The notes under the pieces were generated by a model, which was not told the origin of the DNA, searched no databases, and was given only the letters and a program-made list of their open reading frames with translations. Of a DNA stretch of 18,341 nt, positions 6,378-14,298 are shown one piece after another; position 1 is the stretch's first letter; every line of letters begins with the position of its first letter. A program made the translations under genes and the position numbers. The DNA comes from Deltaproteobacteria bacterium (GTDB taxonomy: Bacteria > Desulfobacterota > Desulfobulbia > Desulfobulbales > Desulfobulbaceae), in assembly GCA_024277485.1 (NCBI GenBank), contig JAJRVA010000195.1:1-18341 (forward strand), given 5' to 3'.

Positions 6378-8045
6378 ATGGCCTCCAGCTTTCAGCTTAT
6401 TTCTCTGAACTGCCGGTATTCCCATTCCTGCCTGGCCCTGTTTTATGTCCGCGCCGCTCTGCAGTCTCACCTGCCGGGTTGCCGCACAACCCTTGCCCAC
6501 TTCACCATCAATGATCCCTGTTACGAGACCCTGCTGCAGATCTCGGGCAGCAGCGGAGATGCCCTGTTTTTTTCCGTCTATATATGGAATGGACTGTATG
6601 TCAGCCGCCTGGTGACCGACCTGGCCCGGGTCCGGCCGGACCTGCCCGTCATCCTCGGCGGCCCCCAGGCGCTTGAGCTTGAAGGGCTGCCGGAGAACTG
6701 TACGGTTGTGGAGGGACCTGTCGAGGGGGTCGGGGAAGAGTTCTATGCCGATCTTGCGTCAGGCAGCCTCAAGGCGCGGTACTGGGCGGAGGCAGGCCAT
6801 CCGTTTCCCTGCCCGTACCGGGACGAGGATTTTTCCGGGGAGCTGCTGAACCGGCAGGTGTACTACGAGTCATCCCGGGGCTGCCCGTTTCACTGTTCCT
6901 ACTGCCTGTCATCCATTGACAGGCGGGTCGTGCACAAGGACCTGGAGCAGGTCCGGGAGGAGCTGGGCCGCATCCTTGCCCATGACCCCATGATCATCAA
7001 GTTCGTTGACCGGACCTTTAACGATCATCCGGACCGGGCCCTGGCCATCTGGCGATTTCTGGCCGGGCAGAAGGGGCGCACCCGGTTTCATTTCGAGGTC
7101 GCGCCGGACCGCTTTACTGAAGAGATGTTTGCTTTCCTGGAAACGGTTCCTCCGGGCCGGTTTCAGTTTGAGATCGGCGTTCAGTCGACCAGTCCGCAGA
7201 CCCTGGCGGCCATTGACCGGAGCATGGACGTGGACCGGGCTGCCGCCAATATTGCAAGGCTGGCCGGGTTTGACACTATCCACCTCCACGTGGACCTGAT
7301 CCTGGGCCTGCCCGAAGAAACAGAGGAGAGTTTCCGTCGGTCATTTAACCGGGTTTTTGCCCTGCAATCCCATTACATCCAGATGGGGTTGCTCAAGGTG
7401 CTGCCGGGAACCGCGATGCGCAGGGATGCCGAAGCTTTCGGGCTTGCTTACTGCGGCCAGCCGCCGTACCAGGCGCTGGCCAACCGCTGGCTGGACCACC
7501 TGAGCCTGAGCAGGCTGTACGGGTTTGGTGAATGCGTGGAAGACTTTTACAATAATCGCTGTTTCAGAAGTACCTGGCCGTATCTCCTGAAAAAAGGAGA
7601 AGATCCTTTTCATTTTTTCATGCGCCTGCGTGGTATCATGCAGCGTGCCCATTACAGGGGCCGGTCTCCAACCCAGGAAATGCTGGCCCGGGTTTTCTGT
7701 GAAATGGCGGATGAACGGCCTGACCGGAAAATCCTGCGGGACCTGCTCCGGTTTGACTGGCTGCGCTGCGGGCACCGGTTCCTGCCCGATTTTCTCGACC
7801 CTGAATCATTAAGGAAAATACGCTCCGAGTTGTGGGCTGCGCTGCCGCAGGACCTGGACGGGCTCTATACGCACCAGACTCGCAGTGCGTTTTTCAAAAG
7901 GGTGACTTTTCTCAAGATGTCTGACGAGGCGTTGCGGGAAGTCGGTCTTGATGCGGAGGGAAAACGGGTGGTGGTCTGCCTGCTGCCGGAACAGACCCGG
8001 GGTGTCATCAGGCATAACCGGGCCGTTATTGTGGAGGTTGGCTGA
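6378..8045 (+). CDS. B12-binding-domain radical SAM protein with DUF4080
   Basis: The protein has 555 residues. The N-terminus (about 1-130) looks like a cobalamin-binding Rossmann domain, including VILGGPQALELE and an EG-EGVGEEFYADL stretch. The radical-SAM core follows, with Cys169, Cys173 and Cys176 (GCPFHCSYC) for the 4Fe-4S cluster that cleaves S-adenosylmethionine. Further core motifs include FEIGVQST and DLILGLPEET. The C-terminal third fits the DUF4080 domain found in anaerobes. The classical B12 motif DxHxxG is not obvious, so cobalamin binding is uncertain. The substrate is unknown. It lies between ade and the flavoprotein gene, with which it shares one base (TGATG), so translation is probably coupled. 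Confidence 0.88.
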   Translation: MASSFQLISLNCRYSHSCLALFYVRAALQSHLPGCRTTLAHFTINDPCYETLLQISGSSGDALFFSVYIWNGLYVSRLVTDLARVRPDLPVILGGPQALELEGLPENCTVVEGPVEGVGEEFYADLASGSLKARYWAEAGHPFPCPYRDEDFSGELLNRQVYYESSRGCPFHCSYCLSSIDRRVVHKDLEQVREELGRILAHDPMIIKFVDRTFNDHPDRALAIWRFLAGQKGRTRFHFEVAPDRFTEEMFAFLETVPPGRFQFEIGVQSTSPQTLAAIDRSMDVDRAAANIARLAGFDTIHLHVDLILGLPEETEESFRRSFNRVFALQSHYIQMGLLKVLPGTAMRRDAEAFGLAYCGQPPYQALANRWLDHLSLSRLYGFGECVEDFYNNRCFRSTWPYLLKKGEDPFHFFMRLRGIMQRAHYRGRSPTQEMLARVFCEMADERPDRKILRDLLRFDWLRCGHRFLPDFLDPESLRKIRSELWAALPQDLDGLYTHQTRSAFFKRVTFLKMSDEALREVGLDAEGKRVVVCLLPEQTRGVIRHNRAVIVEVG

Positions 8046-9289
8046 TGAGCGGCCGCAGGGTCATCGTGGTCGGCGGCGGCGCGGCCGGGCTCATGGCTGC
8101 CGGGCAGGCCGCGCTTGCCGGGGCGCGGACGCTGCTGCTTGAAAAGATGAAGCGGCCGGGCCGCAAGATCTGTATCAGCGGCAAGGGGCGGTGCAATGTG
8201 ACCAATATTGCCGACCTGCGGGATTTTATCGGCCACTTCGGCCGGACAGGAAAATTTCTGCACCAGGCCTTTTCGCGTTTTTTTGCGCCGGAGCTGATGG
8301 ATTTTTTTACTGCACAGGGAGTGCAGCTTGTCACCGAGCGGGGCGGGCGGGTCTTTCCGGCCTCGGGCCGGGCCTGCGATGTCCTGGACATGTTCGTCAG
8401 GTGGCTTGATGAGTGCGGGGTGAGGGTGGCACAGGCGGCCCGGGTTGAGGACCTGCTCATTGCAGCCGGCCGGATCCACGGAGTGGTCTGCAACGGGAAA
8501 GAGATGAAGAGCGATGCCGTCATCCTGACAACCGGCGGAGCATCCTATCCGGCAACCGGTTCAACCGGGGACGGGTACGCTCTGGCCGGGACTGCCGGAC
8601 ACACGATCGTTCCCATCCGGCCGGCCCTGGTACCCCTTGAAACCGCCGGGGATACGGCCGGCAGAATGGAAGGGCTCAACCTGCGCAATATTCAGGTCAG
8701 GATGTATATCAACGGGAAGAAGCGCGGCCAGGCCTTCGGTGAGCTGGTGTTCACCCGCTTCGGCCTGACCGGGCCGGTTGTCCTGACACTGAGCAGTCTC
8801 GCGGTCGATGCCCTGAGAAACGGAGACAGGGTGGAGGTGTCAATCGATCTGAAACCGGCCCTTGATGAACAGAAACTGGATGCCAGGCTCCTGCGGGATT
8901 TTGCCGGGCGGGGCGGCGAAGAGCTGCAGAGCGTGCTGCGGGGGGTGCTGCCGCGCGAAATGGTGCCGGTCTGCCTGGAGCAGGCAGGGCTGGATCCGGG
9001 CCGCGCGGCCGGCCAGGTCAGGGCAAAAGAACGTGGCACGCTCAGGCGCTGGCTCAAGGATTTCCGGCTGGAGGTTGTCGGCTGTCGTCCCTTTGAAGAG
9101 GCGATTATCACTGCCGGCGGAGTCGATGTGCGTGAGGTTGATCCAAGGACCATGGAATCAAGAATAACAGGCGGCCTGTATTTTGCCGGTGAACTGCTCG
9201 ACATCCAGGCCGATACCGGCGGCTACAACCTGCAGGCCGCCTTTTCCACGGGCTGGCTGGCCGGCAGCTCCGCTGCCCTGGGAGAGTAG
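8045..9289 (+). CDS. HI0933-family flavoprotein (YhiN/BaiN-like)
   Basis: This is a 414-residue FAD-dependent protein. The dinucleotide-binding motif GGGAAGLMAA begins at residue 10, and the family hallmark GRKICISGKGRCNVTN follows at about 38-53. The C-terminus carries TAGGV, GLYFAGELLDIQADTGGYNLQ and the closing helix typical of the family. Members are variously annotated as BaiN or YhiN; to my knowledge E. coli YhiN was recently reported as a 23S rRNA dihydrouridine synthase (RdsA), so an RNA-modifying role is possible, but orthology cannot be judged here. The start overlaps the previous stop by one base, and the YgiQ gene begins two bases after its own stop. It is probably made together with the two flanking radical-SAM enzymes. 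Confidence 0.9.
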   Translation: MSGRRVIVVGGGAAGLMAAGQAALAGARTLLLEKMKRPGRKICISGKGRCNVTNIADLRDFIGHFGRTGKFLHQAFSRFFAPELMDFFTAQGVQLVTERGGRVFPASGRACDVLDMFVRWLDECGVRVAQAARVEDLLIAAGRIHGVVCNGKEMKSDAVILTTGGASYPATGSTGDGYALAGTAGHTIVPIRPALVPLETAGDTAGRMEGLNLRNIQVRMYINGKKRGQAFGELVFTRFGLTGPVVLTLSSLAVDALRNGDRVEVSIDLKPALDEQKLDARLLRDFAGRGGEELQSVLRGVLPREMVPVCLEQAGLDPGRAAGQVRAKERGTLRRWLKDFRLEVVGCRPFEEAIITAGGVDVREVDPRTMESRITGGLYFAGELLDIQADTGGYNLQAAFSTGWLAGSSAALGE

Positions 9290-9291
9290 AC

Positions 9292-11037
9292 ATGTTTCTG
9301 CCGAGCACACGGGATGAGATGCGGACCCTGGCCTGGGAGGAGCTGGATATCATCCTGGTCTCCGGGGACGCCTATATCGATTCCCCCTTCATCGGGGTGG
9401 CCGTGATCGGCAAGGTGCTCCTTGATGCCGGCTACCGGGTGGGGATCATTGCCCAGCCTGATCCCGGCTCTGACCGGGATATCACCAGGCTCGGGGAACC
9501 GCTGTTGTTCTGGGGAGTAACCGGCGGCAGTATCGACTCCATGGTGGCCAACCGGACCGCTTCCGGCAGGAAACGAAAACGGGACGACTATACGCCGGGC
9601 GGCCTGAACACCCGCAGGCCGGACCGGGCCGTCCTGGTCTACTCGAACCTGATCAGGCAGCATTTCAAGAATACCCGCCCCATTGTCCTGGGTGGTATCG
9701 AGGCCAGCCTGCGCCGTATTGCCCATTATGATTTCTGGTCAGACCGGGTGCGGAGATCAATCCTGTTCGATGCCAAGGCGGATTTCCTTCTCTACGGGAT
9801 GGCGGAGAACGCTGTTGTGGAGCTGGCCGGGGCACTGCAGAGCGGGAATGATCCCCGGTCTATCCGTGGCCTGTGCTACGCTTCCGCCGAAATCCCGGCA
9901 GACGGTCTTGTGCTGCCGTCGTTTCAGGAATCGGCAGCGGATAAAAAAATCTTTACCCGGATGTTTCACACCTTTTACCGGAACAATGATCCCCTGACGG
10001 CGCAGACCCTGGCGCAGAAACAGGACAGTCGTTATCTGGTCCAGAATCCGCCATCTTTCTGTCTGACAACGAATGAACTGGACAGGGTGCATGGCCTGGA
10101 ATTTGAGCGGGAGCTGCATCCCTTCTGCCGTCGGCAGGGAGAGGTGCGGGCGCTGGAGACCATCCGTTTTGCCATCGCCACCCACCGCGGCTGTTACGGT
10201 GAGTGCAGTTTCTGCGCCATTGCCGTTCACCAGGGACGCACCGTCAGGTGGCGCAGCACGGAGTCCATTGATGAGGAGGCGAAAGCTCTTGCCGCGCACC
10301 CGCTGTTCAAGGGCATTATTCATGATGTGGGCGGGCCCACGGCCAACATGTATGGTTTTGAGTGCACCAGGAAACTGAAAAAGGGCAGCTGCCGCGACAA
10401 GCGGTGCCTGTTTCCGGACATATGCCCCACCATGCGGATTGATCACGGCGCGCAGCTTGATCTGCTCCGGCAACTCAGGAAGATTGAGGGGGTCAGGAAG
10501 GTTTTTGTCGCCTCCGGCATCCGTTACGACATGATCCTGGCGGACAGGAAAAAGGGAGTGTCCTACCTGCGTGAGCTCATCCGCCACCATGTGTCCGGCC
10601 AGATGAAGATTGCCCCGGAACACACCCGGGAGAAGGTGCTTGCCCTGATGGGAAAACCAGGCCGGGACGAACTTCTGCAGTTCAGAGAACTGTTTTACAG
10701 GCTGACGAACAAAGAGGGACTGAAACAGTTTCTGACCTACTATATCATCGCCGCCCATCCCGGTTGCACGATCATGGATATGGAGAAACTGAAAACATTT
10801 TGTGCCCGCCACCTGAAAATTCTGCCCAGGCAGGTCCAGGTGTTCACCCCCACCCCGTCGACCTATGCAACCCTGATGTACTGGACCGGCCATGATCCCT
10901 TTTCGGGCAAACCCTGTTTTGTGGAAAAGACAGAGCGTGGCCGTGAGCGGCAGAAACAGGTTCTGTCCCGGGAAAAAAGCGGTGTCCGGAAGAAAGGTTC
11001 CGGTCGTTTCTCAACGGATCGTAAGATGAAAAAATAG
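9292..11037 (+). CDS. ygiQ: YgiQ-family radical SAM protein
   Basis: This 581-residue protein starts with the YgiQ pattern MFLPSTRDEM, followed by LDIILVSGDAYIDSP and an N-terminal domain ending in VLGGIEASLRRIAHYD. The radical-SAM cluster motif GCYGECSFC places Cys301, Cys305 and Cys308. The C-terminal part includes DVGGPTANMYG, a second cysteine group (CRDKRCLFPDICP) that may bind another metal centre, KIAPEHT and QVFTPTPST. These features define the UPF0313/YgiQ family, whose reaction is not established. The lysine/arginine-rich tail is consistent with binding nucleic acid, but that is only inference. GGGAGAG overlaps the preceding stop and serves as ribosome site. It is the last gene of the ade operon. 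Confidence 0.93.
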   Translation: MFLPSTRDEMRTLAWEELDIILVSGDAYIDSPFIGVAVIGKVLLDAGYRVGIIAQPDPGSDRDITRLGEPLLFWGVTGGSIDSMVANRTASGRKRKRDDYTPGGLNTRRPDRAVLVYSNLIRQHFKNTRPIVLGGIEASLRRIAHYDFWSDRVRRSILFDAKADFLLYGMAENAVVELAGALQSGNDPRSIRGLCYASAEIPADGLVLPSFQESAADKKIFTRMFHTFYRNNDPLTAQTLAQKQDSRYLVQNPPSFCLTTNELDRVHGLEFERELHPFCRRQGEVRALETIRFAIATHRGCYGECSFCAIAVHQGRTVRWRSTESIDEEAKALAAHPLFKGIIHDVGGPTANMYGFECTRKLKKGSCRDKRCLFPDICPTMRIDHGAQLDLLRQLRKIEGVRKVFVASGIRYDMILADRKKGVSYLRELIRHHVSGQMKIAPEHTREKVLALMGKPGRDELLQFRELFYRLTNKEGLKQFLTYYIIAAHPGCTIMDMEKLKTFCARHLKILPRQVQVFTPTPSTYATLMYWTGHDPFSGKPCFVEKTERGRERQKQVLSREKSGVRKKGSGRFSTDRKMKK

Positions 11038-11041
11038 CTTC

Positions 11042-11061
11042 CAGGCTGTTAAGAAAGCCTG
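11042..11061 (+). terminator. hairpin after ygiQ, weak terminator candidate
   Basis: CAGGCT (11042-11047) pairs perfectly with AGCCTG (11056-11061) across an eight-base loop, four bases after the ygiQ stop. No T tract follows (TGTGTCGCC), so intrinsic termination would be inefficient; it may protect the mRNA 3' end instead. Confidence 0.25.
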
Positions 11062-11147
11062 TGTGTCGCCTGTCATCTGCCGCTCTGCTCAAGAGGTTTT
11101 GCCATCGTGTCAAGGGAGCGACAAAATGCCGCTTTGAATTTATCTTT

Positions 11148-11162
11148 TACAGTGCTACTGTA
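11148..11162. promoter_or_regulatory. palindrome TACAGT-GCT-ACTGTA upstream of tatA
   Basis: This 15-bp perfect palindrome lies 57-71 nt before the tatA start. Downstream, TATATT (11184-11189) could be a -10 box, which would put the palindrome just at or upstream of the -35 region, a usual place for a regulator site. TACAAT at 11196-11201 is too close to the ribosome site at 11205-11212 to be the -10. No cognate regulator is encoded in the window. Confidence 0.3.
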
Positions 11163-11218
11163 GAACGGTTCTGAAACTGACCATATATTCACCTGTACAA
11201 TACCAAGGGAGAAAATTC

Positions 11219-11407
11219 ATGTTTGGATTAGGCGCCCCGGAACTCATGATCATACTTGCAATCAGCTTTGTCATCTTTGGCGGCAAAAAACTGCCGGAAA
11301 TCGGGGCAGGCCTTGGCAAAGGCATCACATCCTTTAAAAAAGGTCTGCAGGCAGCAGACGATGAACCTGCTCTGCCTCCGACCGAGGTCAGCGAAAAAAA
11401 AGAGTAA
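11219..11407 (+). CDS. tatA: twin-arginine translocase subunit TatA/TatE
   Basis: This 62-residue inner-membrane protein multimerises to let folded proteins pass through the Tat pathway. It has the standard order: short N-terminus with the conserved acidic residue Glu8 (GAPE), one membrane helix (about 8-21), the hinge FGGKKLPEIG, an amphipathic helix with GKGITSFKKGL, and a short charged tail. AAGGGAGA at 11205-11212 gives a good ribosome site. No tatB or tatC lies nearby, so it probably works with a TatC encoded elsewhere. It is transcribed alone, and its end nearly touches the convergent minus-strand gene. Confidence 0.94.
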   Translation: MFGLGAPELMIILAISFVIFGGKKLPEIGAGLGKGITSFKKGLQAADDEPALPPTEVSEKKE

Positions 11408-11420
11408 TCCTCTTATTCGC
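11391..11420 (-). terminator. overlapping terminator between tatA and the AhpD-like gene
   Basis: GCGAA (11391-11395) pairs with TTCGC (11416-11420), and AAGAG (11400-11404) with CTCTT (11410-11414), with an A-rich internal bulge. Read on the minus strand, the inner stem is followed directly by a T run (11394-11399 complement), as for an intrinsic terminator of the minus-strand gene. The stem is short. Both genes' stop codons lie in or beside it. Confidence 0.35.
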
Positions 11421-11736
11421 TGTCCACGATATCGCTGATCCAGGCAAGCGCTGCAGCCACCTTGGGGAACCCCATGGTGGAGACAAGCAGGAGCAGGGCG
11501 TGGTAGAGTTCTTCCTTGGTGGCGCCTGCCTGCAGGGCCCTGCGGGCATGGGAATGGACCGAGCCTGTTGATTGCGATGATGCTGCAACAGCCAGTTGAA
11601 TAAGCTCGGAAGTCTTTCTGTCCAGGGGACCGGCATTACGGACAGTAGATCCGAGATTTTCGACTGCCGCCAGGACCTCGGGAAATTTCTCAGACAGTTT
11701 CCGGTAATGTCTGCTTGGGATTTTTTGATCTGTCAT
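11413..11736 (-). CDS. carboxymuconolactone decarboxylase/AhpD-like protein
   Basis: The 107 residues match the all-helical CMD/AhpD fold, with the core LIQLAVAASSQSTGSVHSH followed by ARRALQAGATKEELYHALLL. In AhpD-type members this place has CxxC followed three residues later by His, giving thiol peroxidase-linked reductase activity. Here both cysteines are serines (S-TG-S-VHS-H) while the histidine is kept, so thiol redox chemistry through this motif is unlikely. I recall a CMD subgroup with a similar VHSH motif, so this may be a stable variant rather than decay. Activity is unknown. The ribosome site GAGGAG (complement of about 11744-11749) supports this start. It faces tatA. Confidence 0.85.
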   Translation of the reverse strand: MTDQKIPSRHYRKLSEKFPEVLAAVENLGSTVRNAGPLDRKTSELIQLAVAASSQSTGSVHSHARRALQAGATKEELYHALLLLVSTMGFPKVAAALAWISDIVDSE

Positions 11737-11861
11737 GGGTACTCTCCTCTGTAGATTGACTGGTTGCCTTCATCTCTCAACCTATGCCCCGCTCACCCTT
11801 AACGGCGGGAAATTTTGCCGTTGATACGCTTTGTCTCAGCCGGTTTCGACACTGTCATTTT

Positions 11862-12113
11862 ATGATATATGAAGATTTCCTGAAAGAAATTCCGTCTCAG
11901 CAGCCGGAATTTTTCCTGACCTGCTGCAGTTCGGACGTCCTACTCGGTGCATTCATTTTTTTTCTGATCGTCACTTTTGTTCTGTCCTTCCTTGCATCAT
12001 CGTCTTCCAGAATGTATCCTGAATACAAATATCGCCAACTCTTTGAAAAGGTTGATGAATGGCAGGTTCTTCAAAAAAGGTCGTTTTTGCGGCACTCATC
12101 GGCAATACACTGA
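11862..12113 (+). CDS. possible small single-helix membrane protein
   Basis: An 83-codon frame starts with a polar N-terminus (MIYEDFLKEIPSQQPEF), contains one strongly hydrophobic segment (about residues 29-48) and ends in a charged tail. It overlaps the CDF gene by 55 nt in another frame. There is no ribosome site before the ATG, and the hydrophobic run may simply reflect T-rich intergenic DNA. A longer frame from 11784 is less likely. It is listed because it is the only candidate in the 322-nt gap 11737-12058, which otherwise holds only a loose promoter-like pair, TTGCAT (11992) with TATCCT (12015). Confidence 0.22.
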   Translation: MIYEDFLKEIPSQQPEFFLTCCSSDVLLGAFIFFLIVTFVLSFLASSSSRMYPEYKYRQLFEKVDEWQVLQKRSFLRHSSAIH

Positions 12114-13021
12114 TATCCATTACCAAGTTCATTGCCGCGGCTGTTACCGGGAGTTCGGCCATGTTTTCCGAGGGGATCCACTCGGTGGTCGATACCGGTA
12201 ACCAGGTACTGCTTCTCTACGGTATGAAGCAGGCGAAAAAACCGCCTGACAAGCTGTTCCCCTTCGGGCACGGCAAGGAGATCTATTTCTGGAGTTTTGC
12301 CGTTGCCATCATGATTTTTGCGGTGGGCTCAGGCGTATCGCTTTATGGTGGGGTGAAACACTTTCTGCACCCTGTACCCATCGAAAATCCCATGGTCAAC
12401 TATATCGTGCTTGGCTTTGCCCTGCTGTTCGAGGGCATGGCCTGGTATTTTGCCCTGACCGAATTCACCAAGGCCAAAGGAAAGTGGGGATATCTCGAAG
12501 CCGTTCACCGGGGCAAGGATCCCACCATGTTCGTGGTCCTGTTTGAAGATTCAGCTGCCATGCTCGGGATTGTGGTGGCTTTCCTGGGCGTGTTTCTCTC
12601 AACCAGGACCGGAATTTATCAGTTCGACGGCATCGCTTCCATTATCATCGGTGTTATCCTGGGCGGTACAGCAGTGTGGCTGGCCTATGAGACCAAGGGG
12701 CTTCTCATAGGAGAAAGCGCAAATGAGAAAGTGGTCAACGGTATCAGGGAAATTATCAGAACGTATGATGGTGTTGAACATGTGAACGAAGTGCTGACCA
12801 TGCACATGGGGCCGGACTTTATCCTGGTGAATATAAGTATTGATTTCCGGGACGATATTCCGGCCGGGGACCTGGAGGTGATGATCGGACGCCTTGACCG
12901 GCAGATCAAGGAGGCGTTCCCGCATGTGAAGCGGATTTTCGTGGAAGCGGAATCGCACCGGATTGCAGAGGGGAAGATGGAGCATGCCCATGCGTTACAG
13001 GGTAAAGAAAAAACAGCCTAA
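12059..13021 (+). CDS. cation diffusion facilitator family metal transporter
   Basis: This inner-membrane proton-coupled exporter of zinc or similar divalent metals has 320 residues. It has about six membrane helices in the first 220 residues, then a cytoplasmic metal-binding domain (about 225-305). The second helix carries the CDF half-site His41-xxx-Asp45 in GIHSVVDTGNQ. The fifth-helix half-site is EDSAAM (Glu163, Asp164) rather than the usual HxxxD or DxxxD, which resembles the SLC30A9-like branch as I remember it, so metal preference may differ from classical ZitB/FieF. HGKEIYFWSF is also typical of this branch. AAAAGG precedes the start. It heads a run of tightly packed plus-strand genes; the thioesterase gene begins inside its last 40 bases. 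Confidence 0.9.
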   Translation: MAGSSKKVVFAALIGNTLISITKFIAAAVTGSSAMFSEGIHSVVDTGNQVLLLYGMKQAKKPPDKLFPFGHGKEIYFWSFAVAIMIFAVGSGVSLYGGVKHFLHPVPIENPMVNYIVLGFALLFEGMAWYFALTEFTKAKGKWGYLEAVHRGKDPTMFVVLFEDSAAMLGIVVAFLGVFLSTRTGIYQFDGIASIIIGVILGGTAVWLAYETKGLLIGESANEKVVNGIREIIRTYDGVEHVNEVLTMHMGPDFILVNISIDFRDDIPAGDLEVMIGRLDRQIKEAFPHVKRIFVEAESHRIAEGKMEHAHALQGKEKTA

Positions 13022-13523
13022 TTCAAAGATGTGCCTGGTCTGCGGCCTGCAGAACAGTTTTGGTCTGTACACGTCCTTCTATGAGCTGGAAAACGGTGAA
13101 CTCTTAGCTGTTTTTAAGCCCCGGGAAGAACACCAGAGTTATCCGGGCCGCCTGCATGGCGGCATGGTTTCGACCATCCTGGACGAAACCATCGGCCGGG
13201 CCGTCATGATACAACATGACCATGCATTCTGGGGTGTTACCATGGAAATCTCGATCCGCTTCAAAAAACCAGTGCCCCTGGACAAGGAGTTGCGCGTTAT
13301 CGGCCGGATCACAAGGGATTCCAGGAGGATATTTGAAGGCACCGGAGAGCTCCTCCTGGCTGACGGCACAGTTGCCGCCGAAGCCTCCGGGAAATACATG
13401 AAACTGCCCATTGAAAGGATAGTCGATTTTGACGTGGATGAGCAGGAGTGGAAGGTTGTGCACCTGCCACATGATCCCGAATACATAGATTTAAACAGGC
13501 CGCCAGAGAACAGGGAGACATGA
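12984..13523 (+). CDS. PaaI-like hotdog-fold thioesterase
   Basis: From ATG 12984 this is a 179-residue hotdog protein of the PaaI/YbgC-like acyl-CoA thioesterase group. The core contains RLHGGMVSTILDETIGRA, where HGG and the acidic residue in LDE correspond to the substrate and catalytic region of the family. An N-terminal CLVCG segment, CxxC, is common in this subgroup. The substrate is unknown. The start lies within the CDF gene, giving a 38-nt overlap; a second ATG at 12990 has GGAG at ideal spacing and is equally possible. Starting after the CDF stop (13029) would remove the conserved-looking basic KKKQPNS stretch and has no ribosome site. Its stop overlaps the next start as ATGA. Confidence 0.87.
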   Translation: MPMRYRVKKKQPNSKMCLVCGLQNSFGLYTSFYELENGELLAVFKPREEHQSYPGRLHGGMVSTILDETIGRAVMIQHDHAFWGVTMEISIRFKKPVPLDKELRVIGRITRDSRRIFEGTGELLLADGTVAAEASGKYMKLPIERIVDFDVDEQEWKVVHLPHDPEYIDLNRPPENRET

Positions 13524-13840
13524 AGATGATACTGACCAATATCGAAACAGTGCCGGGGAAAAATATCGTCGCCCACTTCGGGCTTGTTGCCGGCAGCACA
13601 ATCAGGGCCAAGCATGTGGGCCGGGATATCATGGCAAGTCTGAAAAATATAGTCGGCGGCGAGTTGAAGGGCTACACGCAGCTCATGCAGGAGTCCCGCC
13701 GGCAGGCCGTGGACAGGATGGTCGAACAGGCCGAGCAGTTAGGGGCAAACGCAATCGTCAATGTCCGTTTTTCAACCTCATCCGTGGCCCAGGGGGCAGC
13801 GGAACTGTATGCCTATGGTACGGCCGTGAAGGTGGAGTAG
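13520..13840 (+). CDS. YbjQ-family (UPF0145) protein, soluble copy
   Basis: The 106 residues fit YbjQ, a small family often named heavy-metal-binding domain protein, though function is not established. Typical elements are VAGSTIRAKHVGRD, NIVGGELKGYTQLM, the helix with RRQAVDRMVEQAEQLGANAI and the end YAYGTAVKV. There is no signal or membrane segment, so it is cytoplasmic; family members form ring-like oligomers. Translation is coupled to the thioesterase by an ATGA overlap, with GGGAG as ribosome site. A second YbjQ-type gene with a membrane anchor follows 11 nt later, so the pair may form a mixed or two-compartment assembly. Confidence 0.9.
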   Translation: MKMILTNIETVPGKNIVAHFGLVAGSTIRAKHVGRDIMASLKNIVGGELKGYTQLMQESRRQAVDRMVEQAEQLGANAIVNVRFSTSSVAQGAAELYAYGTAVKVE

Positions 13841-13851
13841 GGGAGGGGCGC

Positions 13852-14298
13852 ATGGATCTTGTCATTTTTCTGGCCCTGGTGGCTGCGGGGTACGGGGTTG
13901 GCTCCTGGATGGAAAAAACCCATTATGCCTCGATCGAGAAACGTGAAGCCGGACTGCTGGATCTGCCGGTTGTAACGATAAAAAGCGGCTTTGAGGCGGA
14001 CAGGGTGGATCATGCTGAGCTGGTCCAGGGCAGCGCCGTCATTTCAGTGGATTATTTCAAGCGTATCCTGGCCTCGCTGCGGAATTTTTTCGGGGGCGCC
14101 ATCAGGTCGTATGAGACACTCATTGACAGGGCCAGGCGCGAGGCCATCCTCCGCATGAAGGAATCGGTTCCGCCCGGCACGCACCTGATCGTCAACGTCC
14201 GGGTGGAGACCTCGACCATCGGCAAAAATTCGCACCGGAAAAGCGTCAGTTGTGTTGAGGCCATAGCCTATGGAACTGCCCTGGTTGCTGCCCCGTGA
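13852..14298 (+). CDS. YbjQ-family protein with N-terminal membrane segment
   Basis: This 148-residue protein begins with a hydrophobic helix (about 3-20, LVIFLALVAAGYGVGSW), then a linker, then a YbjQ-like domain from about residue 38. The domain shows the family pattern in AVISVDYFKRIL, NFFGGAIRSYETL, the helix RARREAILRM and a final AIAYGTAL. It differs enough from the copy before it that recent duplication is unlikely. The membrane segment would hold the domain at the inner membrane, beside the M48 protease encoded next; that gene begins inside its stop codon (GTGA). A strong GGGGAGGGG ribosome site precedes the start. Confidence 0.87.
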   Translation: MDLVIFLALVAAGYGVGSWMEKTHYASIEKREAGLLDLPVVTIKSGFEADRVDHAELVQGSAVISVDYFKRILASLRNFFGGAIRSYETLIDRARREAILRMKESVPPGTHLIVNVRVETSTIGKNSHRKSVSCVEAIAYGTALVAAP

